Source of the DNA: Sinisalibacter lacisalsi
Lineage (GTDB): Bacteria > Pseudomonadota > Alphaproteobacteria > Rhodobacterales > Rhodobacteraceae
Length of the DNA stretch: 64,000 nucleotides
Direction: 5' to 3'
NCBI RefSeq assembly: GCF_014640115.1
Contig: NZ_BMGI01000005.1
Span: 307,977 to 371,976 of the forward strand
The notes under the pieces: model-generated
Told to the model about the DNA's origin: nothing
Seen by the model: only the letters and a program-made list of their open reading frames with translations
The model's database searches: none
In this document: positions 8,534 through 15,598 of the stretch, piece by piece
How the letters are laid out: each line of letters begins with the position of its first letter
Numbering within the stretch: the stretch's first letter is position 1
Program-made: the position numbers and the translations under genes

Positions 8534-8547
8534 TGCACTATAGTGCA
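8534..8547 (-). promoter_or_regulatory. BoxR-type operator box 5 (perfect), overlapping the DUF309 stop
   Basis: TGCA, CTATAG, TGCA: a perfect 14-base palindrome and the best match in the window. It contains the last codons and the TAG stop of the upstream DUF309 gene. It lies about 90 bases upstream of the boxC -35, suitable for looping or cooperative binding with boxes 3 and 4. Confidence 0.65.
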
Positions 8548-8924
8548 CTACCTACATCATCACGGCCGACCGGAGGAATCACCAGGGATTCCAGCCGCGC
8601 GAGTTCCGCCCGGCCCCAGCCGGTGTCGATCCCGAGCACCTCGCCCTGGCCTGCGCGGCCAAGGTGCTCGCCGGCCAGTGCGGCGATGCGGCGGGCGGCG
8701 GGCGCGCGGCCCATGCGCAGCTTGAGCCAGCCGTTTGCAAGCTGGATCAGCCCCTGCAGCAACGCCCGCTCGCGCGAATTGGGGGCGGCGTCGAGCCAGA
8801 GCGGCTCCCACGCCTCGTGCGCTTCCCAGAAAAACCCGGCGCGATAGAGCGCAAGCCCCTCCTCCAGCCCGGGGCAGATCTCCGCCTCGGGGCGCGGGGT
8901 GAGGCCGGGCAGGTGCGGTATCAC
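8538..8924 (-). CDS. DUF309 domain protein
   Basis: This 128-residue protein has the DUF309 core: a tyrosine-glycine helix followed by EAHEAWEPLW near residues 33-44, then LLQGLIQLANGWLKLRMG. The family is small and alpha-helical, and its function is unknown to me. It overlaps the alpha/beta hydrolase by four bases (ATGA), so it is co-translated in the bclA transcript. Its last codons and TAG stop are embedded in operator box 5. DUF309 genes are usually found in unrelated neighbourhoods; here the gene is firmly within the benzoate unit, but no catalytic role can be assigned. Confidence 0.85.
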   Translation of the reverse strand: MIPHLPGLTPRPEAEICPGLEEGLALYRAGFFWEAHEAWEPLWLDAAPNSRERALLQGLIQLANGWLKLRMGRAPAARRIAALAGEHLGRAGQGEVLGIDTGWGRAELARLESLVIPPVGRDDVGSAL

Positions 8925-9733
8925 GTCACCGGCTCCGCCGCCTCGTTGGCTTCGAGCCGGGCACAGAATTCTGTTATCGCGGCGAGGGTGTCCTCCGGCT
9001 TCTCGAGCTGCGGCGCGTGGTGCGCGCCCTCGATGATCGCGGTTTCAACCGGCGCATAGCTGCGGGTTTCGATCTCGCGGATCTGGGCCAGCGTGCCGTA
9101 TTGATCGGCGCTGCCCTGGATCGCGAGGCAGGGGATGCGCCAGTAGTCGATCACCTCGCCGACGTTCCATTTCCTGAAGCCCTCCGCCAGCCAGGCGTCG
9201 TTCCAGCCGTAGAAGGTATTGTCGGGGTCGCGGTGATACTTGGCCATCTTGCCGCGCAACTCGCTCGTCACGTAGGCCTTGCGGGCATGGGCGATCTCGG
9301 CCAGCCCCATCTCCTCGGTGAAGAAATGCGGCGCGATCAGGATCAGCGCGCGCACCCGGTGATCCTGCACCCGCCCTGCGTATTCGGCGGCGATGGTCGC
9401 GCCGTCGGAATGGCCCATCAGCACGCCGCGCCGGAAGCCGATGGCGTCGAGCACCTGCGGCAGCACCTCCTCCGCCTCGCGCGTCATGTAATCCAGCGGA
9501 CGCGGCAGATCGGCAAGGTCGGACTGTCCGTAGCCCGCCCGCGAAAAGACCATCACGCCAAAGCCCGTGGCCGCCGCGAGCCGGGCCGGCACGTCGCGCC
9601 ACAGCGCGGTGCAGCCCAGGCCCTCGTGCAGCATCACGATCGTCGGCGCCGCGTCGGGCGCCGGGCCATGGCAAGCGTATTCCAGCCGCTTTCCCCCGGC
9701 TTCGAGAAACCCGCTCTCAACCCAATCCGCCAT
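8921..9733 (-). CDS. alpha/beta hydrolase of the box locus
   Basis: This 270-residue alpha/beta-hydrolase has the nucleophile elbow GHSDG at 107-111 (S109), an oxyanion-type HEGLG at 36-40, and a C-terminal histidine in an EGAHHAPQ segment near residue 245. The aspartate in the elbow is unusual compared with the common GHSMG. It begins three bases after bclA and overlaps DUF309 by four bases, so the three are one unit. Related hydrolases occur in other box clusters and may hydrolyse a lactone or CoA-ester side product. The substrate is unknown. Confidence 0.85.
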   Translation of the reverse strand: MADWVESGFLEAGGKRLEYACHGPAPDAAPTIVMLHEGLGCTALWRDVPARLAAATGFGVMVFSRAGYGQSDLADLPRPLDYMTREAEEVLPQVLDAIGFRRGVLMGHSDGATIAAEYAGRVQDHRVRALILIAPHFFTEEMGLAEIAHARKAYVTSELRGKMAKYHRDPDNTFYGWNDAWLAEGFRKWNVGEVIDYWRIPCLAIQGSADQYGTLAQIREIETRSYAPVETAIIEGAHHAPQLEKPEDTLAAITEFCARLEANEAAEPVT

Positions 9734-9736
9734 GTC

Positions 9737-11266
9737 TCAGGCCCTCAGCTTGAAGCGCTGGATCTTGCCGGTCGCGGTCTTCGGCAGCTCGTCCACCACC
9801 TCGATCCAGCGGGGATATTTCCACATGCCGATCTTTTCCTTCACGATCTCCTTGAGTTCGTCCATCGAAGGTGCCTCGGCGCCGTCCTTGAGCACGATAT
9901 AGGCGGCAGGCTTAATCAGGTCCTTCTCGTCCGCCCGGGCCACCACGGCGGCTTCCAGCACGGCGGGGTGCTCGACCAGCGCCTGCTCCACCTCGAAGGG
10001 GCTTACCCAGATACCGGAGACCTTGAACATGTCGTCGGTGCGCCCGCAGTAGACATAGCGCCCCTCCGCGTCGCGCTCATACTTGTCGCCGGTGCGCGTC
10101 CAGTGCCCCTCGAAGGTCGACATCGACTTGTGGCGGCGGTTCCAGTAGCCCTCGGCGCTCGACGGACCGCGCACCAGCAGTTCGCCCACCTCGCCCTCGG
10201 GCACGTCCTCGTCGTGCTCATCGACCAGCCGCACCTCGTAGCCCGGCACCGGTTTGCCGGAGGTGCCGTAGACGATCTCGCCGGGGCGGTTGGAGAGGAA
10301 GATATGCAGCATCTCGGTGGAGCCGACGCCGTCGATGATCTCGGCGCCCCAGAGCTTTTCCCAGCGCTCGCCGATCTCGCGCGGCAGGGCCTCGCCGGCG
10401 GAGGTGCAGATGCGGATCGCGTGGGTTGGCTTGCCGCCCTTCTTTTCCTGCTCCGCCACCAGCGCGGCGTAGAGCGTGGGCACGCCGCAGAACACGGTCG
10501 GCCGCTCGCGCGCCATGATGTCGAACACCGCGTCGGGCGTGGGCCGCCCGCCGTAGATCACCGTGGTCGCGCCCACGCTCATCGGAAAGCTCATCGCGTT
10601 GCCGAGCCCGTAGGCGAAGAACATCTTGGCGACGGAAAACACCACGTCATTCTCACGGATGCCAAGCACTTGCGCGCCGAAGGTATCGACGGTGGCCTTG
10701 AGCGAGGCATGAACGTGGCGCACCCCCTTCGGCGTGCCGGTGGAGCCCGAGGAATAGAGCCAGAACGCCAGTTCGTCGCCATCGGCTTCGACCGGCTCGA
10801 TCGCTGGCGCCTCGTGCACGAAATCGGCGTAGCTCTCGGTGCCCTCGGGCGCCTCGCCGATCACCAGCACGGCGCGCAGGAAGCGGTTGCCGTCGATCGC
10901 CGGTTTCACCACGTCCCAGAGCTGCTCCGAGACCACGAGGATCGAGGCGCGGCTGTCGTTCAGGATCGTCTCGTAGATGTCGCTGGCCAGAAGCGTGTTG
11001 AGCGGCACCGGGATGGCCCCGGCCTTGAGCGCGCCCCAGAACACCACCGGAAACTCGATCTGGTCGCGCACGATCATCGCCACCCGCTCTTCGCGGCGCA
11101 CGCCATGGCGCAGCAGCGCGCCGCCGAACCGGGCGGTTTCCTCGGCGAGCTGGTTGTAGGTCAGGCTGCGCTGTTCGCCATCGGCCTCGCGAAAAGCCAC
11201 CTTCTCTCCCCGGCCCTCCGAAAGGTGACGATCCACGAACCAGATCGCGGCGTTTTCGTTCTCCAT
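9737..11266 (-). CDS. bclA: benzoate-CoA ligase
   Basis: This 509-residue adenylate-forming enzyme activates benzoate with ATP and CoA. The phosphate-binding motif YSSGSTGTPKGV is at 171-182, and the C-terminal catalytic lysine motif (PKTATGKIQR) lies near 495-504. The ATG at 11266 has a strong GGGAGG upstream. Length and sequence character match the benzoate-CoA ligase family. It is downstream of DUF4863 (54-base gap) and upstream of the hydrolase and DUF309. With boxA, boxB and boxC next door, benzoate is the most likely substrate, although hydroxy- or halobenzoates cannot be excluded. Confidence 0.94.
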   Translation of the reverse strand: MENENAAIWFVDRHLSEGRGEKVAFREADGEQRSLTYNQLAEETARFGGALLRHGVRREERVAMIVRDQIEFPVVFWGALKAGAIPVPLNTLLASDIYETILNDSRASILVVSEQLWDVVKPAIDGNRFLRAVLVIGEAPEGTESYADFVHEAPAIEPVEADGDELAFWLYSSGSTGTPKGVRHVHASLKATVDTFGAQVLGIRENDVVFSVAKMFFAYGLGNAMSFPMSVGATTVIYGGRPTPDAVFDIMARERPTVFCGVPTLYAALVAEQEKKGGKPTHAIRICTSAGEALPREIGERWEKLWGAEIIDGVGSTEMLHIFLSNRPGEIVYGTSGKPVPGYEVRLVDEHDEDVPEGEVGELLVRGPSSAEGYWNRRHKSMSTFEGHWTRTGDKYERDAEGRYVYCGRTDDMFKVSGIWVSPFEVEQALVEHPAVLEAAVVARADEKDLIKPAAYIVLKDGAEAPSMDELKEIVKEKIGMWKYPRWIEVVDELPKTATGKIQRFKLRA

Positions 11267-11320
11267 ATTGTCCTCCCTGAACGACCCGGGCTGTCGCACC
11301 CGGTGCCGCTGTTGGCCCGG

Positions 11321-11788
11321 CTACTTGCCGGTGAATTCGATCGCCCCCTCGGGCAGCAGGTAGATCACGTAGGCGTCGCCGCCGGAAACGGTGGGGTGAT
11401 GATCGCTGCCCGGCGGGTAAACATACCATCCGGCTGCGAAATCGTCGAACTTCGGCGCCCCCTCGATCGGGATGACCGCGCCGATCTCGCCGGTCGGGTG
11501 CACATGGTGGGGGCCCTTCACATCCTTCATCCGCACCACGTCGACCGAGAACTGCCCGGTCGCACCGCCGGGCTTGATCGCGCGGCCGAACTTCACGCCG
11601 CCCGCCTCGCGGCTCATCAGCCAGCCGTCGCGCTCGCCCTCGGCGCAGAGCGCGCCAAGGCGCTGAAAATCGGGGCCGTCCGCCGGGTATTCAGCGTTGA
11701 GAAACGCCGCCATCCGCTCGTCCAGCGGCACACCCTCGAGCTGGGCGGCGATCCCCGACAGGAGCATGGAAAACTCTTCCGACGACAT
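11321..11788 (-). CDS. DUF4863 / 4-hydroxylaminobenzoate lyase-like protein
   Basis: This 155-residue protein has a cupin-like C-terminal half. The likely metal site is H94, H95, H97 and E101 in the PHHVHPTGEIG segment, plus H130 and H131 in GSDHHPTVSGG; the C-terminus is LLPEGAIEFTGK. This matches DUF4863, a family I associate with 4-hydroxylaminobenzoate lyase (PnbB). Many box clusters carry a member although the box pathway has no hydroxylaminobenzoate step, so its job here is unclear. It is the first gene of the bclA unit, directly behind two BoxR-type boxes. Confidence 0.82.
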   Translation of the reverse strand: MSSEEFSMLLSGIAAQLEGVPLDERMAAFLNAEYPADGPDFQRLGALCAEGERDGWLMSREAGGVKFGRAIKPGGATGQFSVDVVRMKDVKGPHHVHPTGEIGAVIPIEGAPKFDDFAAGWYVYPPGSDHHPTVSGGDAYVIYLLPEGAIEFTGK

Positions 11789-11821
11789 GCTGTCCTCCCT
11801 GTTCGCATCACGAGTCGATTA

Positions 11822-11835
11822 TGCTTTATAGTGCA
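11822..11835 (-). promoter_or_regulatory. BoxR-type operator box 6 and candidate -10 of the DUF4863-bclA unit
   Basis: TGCT, TTATAG, TGCA on the forward strand. Read on the minus strand it holds TATAAA (11825-11830), a plausible -10, with a weaker TTGCGT 19 bases upstream as possible -35. As at boxC, the operator and -10 coincide. Confidence 0.55.
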
Positions 11836-11872
11836 TACCTGCCAGAGTGACGCAACCAGAATTGCCGGATAA

Positions 11873-11886
11873 TGCATTTTTTTGCA
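11873..11886 (-). promoter_or_regulatory. BoxR-type operator box 7
   Basis: TGCA, six T's, TGCA: both half-sites perfect. It lies upstream of the candidate promoter of the DUF4863-bclA unit and close to the stop of the M3 peptidase gene. Spacing to box 6 is 37 bases. Confidence 0.6.
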
Positions 11887-11903
11887 TACCATCCGGCGAA
11901 ACC

Positions 11904-13934
11904 TCAGGCGGCGTCGTCCAGCAGCCCCCGCCCCTTCAGCAGCGCCTCGACGCCCGGCAGGCTGCCGCGAAACCCGACATAGGCCTCGCCCGGGTCCTGC
12001 CCGTTACCCGCCGACAGGATCGCGCGCTCCAGCCGCTCTGCGGTGGCGGGATCGAACGGATCGCCCGCCTCCTCGAACGCGGCGAAGGCGTCGGCGTCCA
12101 TCACCTCCGACCACATGTAGGAGTAATAGCCCGAGGAATAGCCGTCGCCGGCGAAGACATGGGCGAAATGCGGGGTGGCATGGCGCATCCGGATCGCATG
12201 CGGCAAGCCGATCTCTTCGAGAACCTGCGCCTGTTTCTGCATCGGGTCGGCGGGGGCCGGGCCATCATGGAAGGCGAGATCGACCAGCGCGGAGGCGAGG
12301 TATTCGACGGTCTGGAACCCCATGTCATGGGTCGCCGCGCCAAGCAGGCGCGTGCGCATGTCCTCGGGCATCGGCTCGCCCGTCTCGGCATGGGTGGCGA
12401 AGCGCGCCAGAACCTCCGGCACTTCCAGCCAGTGTTCGAAAAGCTGCGACGGCAGTTCGACGAAATCGCGCGCCACCGAGGTGCCGGCGATGCTCTCGTA
12501 GGTCACGTCCGAAAGGATGTTGTGCAGCGCGTGGCCGAACTCGTGAAACAGCGTGCGCGCGTCGTCCCACCCCAGAAGCGCGGGATCGCCCTCCCCGGGC
12601 CTCGAGAAATTGCACACGTTCAACACGATCGGCCGCTGCTCGCCACCGAGTTTGGCTTGCCGGCGCATCGTCGTGCACCACGCGCCCGACCGTTTCGAGG
12701 CCCGCGCGAAGTAGTCACCGACGAACACCGCCATGTGCCGTCCCGCACGCGTCACCTCCCAGGCGCGCACGTCGGGATGATAGAGCGCCGTATCGAGCGG
12801 GCGGAATTCAAGGCCGAACAGCCGCCCGGCCACGTCGAAGGCCGCCTCGATCATCCGGTCGAGCTGGAGGTAGGGCTTGAGCGCGGCCTCGTCGAGATCG
12901 TGCTCGGCCTGCCGCCGCTTCTCGGAATAATAGTGCCAGTCCCAGGGCTCCAGCGGCCCCTCATGGCCGTCGGCATGCAGCATCGCCTCGAGGCGGGCAG
13001 CATCCGCCTCGGCGGCGGCGCGCGCTGGCTGCCACACCCGCATCAGGAGATCGCGCACCGCCTGGGGCGTTTTCGCCATCTCCGGCTCGAGCTTGTAGGC
13101 GGCAAAACTCTCGTAGCCCAGCAGCCGGGCACGCTCTTCGCGCAGGCGCAAGGTCTCGGCGGCAATGGCGCGGTTGTCGGTCGCCCCGCCGTTTGCCCCG
13201 CGCGCGACATAGGCTTGATAGGCGCGGCGGCGCAGGTCGCGGCGCGGCGAGAAGGCAAGAAACGGCGTGATCAGCGAGCGCGACAAGGTGATCACCGGGC
13301 CGGCCGCCCCGCGCTCCCGGCCCGCCGCACGGGCGCTTGCCACGACGAAGGCCGGCAAGCCTTCAAGATCGGATTCGGACAAGTTCATCGCCCATTCGCG
13401 CTCGTCCGCCAGCAGGTTTTGCGTGAATCCTGTACCTAGCGCGGCGAGCCGCTGCATGATCCCGGTGAGCCGCTCCCGGTCGTCGCCTGCCAGCATGGCG
13501 CCCGCGCGCAGGAACCCGCGCCGGGTCAGAAACAGCACCCGCGCCTGCTCGTCGTCCAGATCGAGATCGTCACGCTCCTGCCACAACGCCTCGACCCGGG
13601 CAAACAGCGCCGGGTTCAGCGCGACCTCGGAAGCATAGGCGGCGAGCTTCGGCGAAAGCTCGCGCTGCAGGGCCTCGCGCGCCGGGTTGGCGTCGGCCCC
13701 GGCCAGCGCGTAGAACAGGCCCAGAACCCGCGAAAGCCCAACCTCCGCCCGCTCCAGGGCTTCGATGGTGTTGGCAAAACTCGCCGGCTCCGGGTTCTCG
13801 GCGATCGCCGTCACCGCGGCGCGCGCCTCCTCCAGCGCCCGGTCGATGGCAGGGGCGAAATCCTCGTCCTTGATCGCGTCGAAGGGTGGCAAGGCGAAAT
13901 CGCCGGTCCACTCGGCAAGAAGGGGGTTGGTCAT
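11904..13934 (-). CDS. M3-family oligopeptidase (oligopeptidase A / peptidyl-dipeptidase type)
   Basis: This 676-residue zinc metallopeptidase cleaves short peptides in the cytoplasm. The M3 catalytic motif HEFGH is at 464-468, followed about 30 residues later by the downstream glutamate region (ESIAGTSVARDFVELPSQ). The start at 13934 gives MTNPLLAEW, the usual N-terminus; the frame continues upstream through repeat copy B and should not be translated there. No signal peptide is present. It is followed by the DUF4863-bclA promoter and is probably separate from the benzoate genes. prlC or dcp would both be reasonable names. Confidence 0.92.
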   Translation of the reverse strand: MTNPLLAEWTGDFALPPFDAIKDEDFAPAIDRALEEARAAVTAIAENPEPASFANTIEALERAEVGLSRVLGLFYALAGADANPAREALQRELSPKLAAYASEVALNPALFARVEALWQERDDLDLDDEQARVLFLTRRGFLRAGAMLAGDDRERLTGIMQRLAALGTGFTQNLLADEREWAMNLSESDLEGLPAFVVASARAAGRERGAAGPVITLSRSLITPFLAFSPRRDLRRRAYQAYVARGANGGATDNRAIAAETLRLREERARLLGYESFAAYKLEPEMAKTPQAVRDLLMRVWQPARAAAEADAARLEAMLHADGHEGPLEPWDWHYYSEKRRQAEHDLDEAALKPYLQLDRMIEAAFDVAGRLFGLEFRPLDTALYHPDVRAWEVTRAGRHMAVFVGDYFARASKRSGAWCTTMRRQAKLGGEQRPIVLNVCNFSRPGEGDPALLGWDDARTLFHEFGHALHNILSDVTYESIAGTSVARDFVELPSQLFEHWLEVPEVLARFATHAETGEPMPEDMRTRLLGAATHDMGFQTVEYLASALVDLAFHDGPAPADPMQKQAQVLEEIGLPHAIRMRHATPHFAHVFAGDGYSSGYYSYMWSEVMDADAFAAFEEAGDPFDPATAERLERAILSAGNGQDPGEAYVGFRGSLPGVEALLKGRGLLDDAA

Positions 13935-13993
13935 GCGCGTCTCCTTTGCCATCAAGCTAGGCGCGCGCGCCCGGACCGGCAAGCCGCGCCCTG

Positions 13994-14046
13994 CTTCTTG
14001 GGTCCGAAAATACCTCGGGGGGTCACGCCGGAGGCGTGCCTCCGGC
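13994..14046 (+). repeat. intergenic repeat element, copy B
   Basis: CTTCTTGGGTCCG, an A-run, then TACCTCGGGGGG, followed by the perfect hairpin GCCGGAGGC-GT-GCCTCCGGC (14027-14046). It is oriented against its flanking minus-strand genes, in the 174-base gap between the ThiF-family gene and the M3 peptidase gene. Related to copies A, C and D. Confidence 0.7.
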
Positions 14047-14108
14047 ACGACGGGCGGAGCCCCCAACCAAACCATCCTGCGCGGCGCAGCCGCACCGCTT
14101 CGTCCCGC

Positions 14109-15137
14109 TCAACCGCCGCAGACCGGGCAATCGGCGCGTTTTTTCGTCTTGATGATGCGCGCCTCGGCAAAAAGCCCGTCCCAGATCAGGAGCCGGCCGC
14201 GCAGGCCCTCGCCGGCGCCTGCGATCTCCTTCACCGCCTCGCCCGCCATCATAGCCCCGATCACCCCGGGCAAGGGGCCGATCACCCCCGCCTCGGCGCA
14301 GCTCGGCGCCAGCCCCGGAGCGGGCGCCTCGGGGAAGACGCAGGCATAGCAGGGCGCGCCCGCAGCGGGATCCCACGTCGCCAGTTGCCCCTCCCACTGG
14401 CTGATCGCGCCGCCGATCACCGGCTTGCCCAGCCCCGCCGCCACCCGGTTGACGAGATAGCGGGTGGCGAAATTGTCCGAGCCTTCGAGGATCAGGTCGT
14501 ACTCGGCGAACAGGTCCGCCGCGATCTCTTCGGTGAGCCGCCGGTTGTAGGGCCGCACGTCGATGTGCGGGTTCAGCGCCCGCATCGCCGCTTCGGCGGA
14601 AAACACCTTCGGCGCGCCGATATCGGCATCACCGTGGATCACCTGGCGCTGGAGGTTGGAATTCGAAACGGTATCGTCGTCGATCACCCCGATGGTGCCC
14701 ACCCCGGCGGCGGCAAGGTAGAGCAGCGCCGGGCTGCCGAGCCCGCCGGCCCCGACCACCAGCACCCGCGCCTCCTTCAGCGCCTTTTGGCCCGGGCCGC
14801 CGATCTCGCGCAGCACGATGTGGCGGGCGTAGCGGTCAAGCTCGGTGTCGGAAAACGGCCCGGTCTGCGCCGCCTCCGCCTCGGGCGCGCGCGCCCTGAG
14901 CCAGCCGAGCCCGCGCGCGTAGAGCGCCACCAGCGCCAACACCCCCGCAAACGTCGCCCAGCCGGCGAAGGAGCCGCCGATGGCCCGCGGCAGCGCGTGG
15001 TCCGCGGGCAGCAGGCCGTGCGCGAGCAGCACCGCGGCGAACAGAATCGCGGTCAGCCCCGCGCGCATCCGCAGCGGAAAGCCGAGCCACTGCCCCAGCC
15101 CCCAGATCAGCGCCAGCGCAAGCAGGAAGCCGGTCAT
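14109..15137 (-). CDS. membrane-anchored HesA/MoeB/ThiF-family adenylyltransferase
   Basis: This 342-residue protein has an E1-like domain that adenylates a ubiquitin-like sulfur carrier. The nucleotide loop GAGGLGSP is at 129-136, then a DDDTVSNSNLQRQ stretch, and two zinc-binding pairs: a CYAC in the last third, and C337/C340 at the very end. Ahead of it, residues 1-80 hold two hydrophobic segments (about 3-20 and 28-44, with a third around 60-77), which the canonical MoeB and ThiF lack. It overlaps dut by four bases (ATGA). Whether it serves molybdopterin or thiamine synthesis cannot be decided from this window; no carrier protein is adjacent. Confidence 0.88.
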   Translation of the reverse strand: MTGFLLALALIWGLGQWLGFPLRMRAGLTAILFAAVLLAHGLLPADHALPRAIGGSFAGWATFAGVLALVALYARGLGWLRARAPEAEAAQTGPFSDTELDRYARHIVLREIGGPGQKALKEARVLVVGAGGLGSPALLYLAAAGVGTIGVIDDDTVSNSNLQRQVIHGDADIGAPKVFSAEAAMRALNPHIDVRPYNRRLTEEIAADLFAEYDLILEGSDNFATRYLVNRVAAGLGKPVIGGAISQWEGQLATWDPAAGAPCYACVFPEAPAPGLAPSCAEAGVIGPLPGVIGAMMAGEAVKEIAGAGEGLRGRLLIWDGLFAEARIIKTKKRADCPVCGG

Positions 15138-15598
15138 TTGCGCCCCGTCGAGCCGAAGCCACCGGGGCCGCGCGCCGTTTCGCCCAGCGCCTCGACCCGT
15201 TCGAACCCGAACTGCACCACCGGCGCGATCACCGCCTGCGCGATCCGGTCGCCATGGTGCACGATGTAGGGTTCCAGCCCGAGGTTGACGAGCAGAACCC
15301 CGAGCGGCCCGCGATAATCGCTGTCGATCGTGCCGGGGGTGTTGGGCACGGTCACGCCGTATTTCAGCGCCAGCCCCGAGCGCGGCCGGATCTGGATCTC
15401 GAAGCCCGGCGGGATTTCCACCCGGAGGCCGGTGGGCACGATCCGGCGCTCCATCGGCCCGAGCAGGATGCCGAGGTGGCGCTCGTCGATAGGCAGGTTG
15501 GCGCGCAGATCGGCGCCCGCCGCCCCGTCGGTTTCGTAGGAGGGGGGCGAAAGGTTCTCGTCGGCCCCCTCGTCCCAGACGAAGCGCACCACGCTCAT
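15134..15598 (-). CDS. dut: deoxyuridine 5'-triphosphate nucleotidohydrolase
   Basis: This 154-residue trimeric dUTPase converts dUTP to dUMP and pyrophosphate. The five family motifs are visible: AGADLRA, RPRSGLALK, the NTPGTIDSDYRG segment with the catalytic tyrosine, a GDRIAQAV motif, and the C-terminal glycine-rich arm RGPGGFGSTG. It overlaps coaBC upstream and the ThiF-family gene downstream by four bases each, so the three are translationally coupled. The coaBC-dut pairing is common in proteobacteria. Confidence 0.97.
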   Translation of the reverse strand: MSVVRFVWDEGADENLSPPSYETDGAAGADLRANLPIDERHLGILLGPMERRIVPTGLRVEIPPGFEIQIRPRSGLALKYGVTVPNTPGTIDSDYRGPLGVLLVNLGLEPYIVHHGDRIAQAVIAPVVQFGFERVEALGETARGPGGFGSTGRK

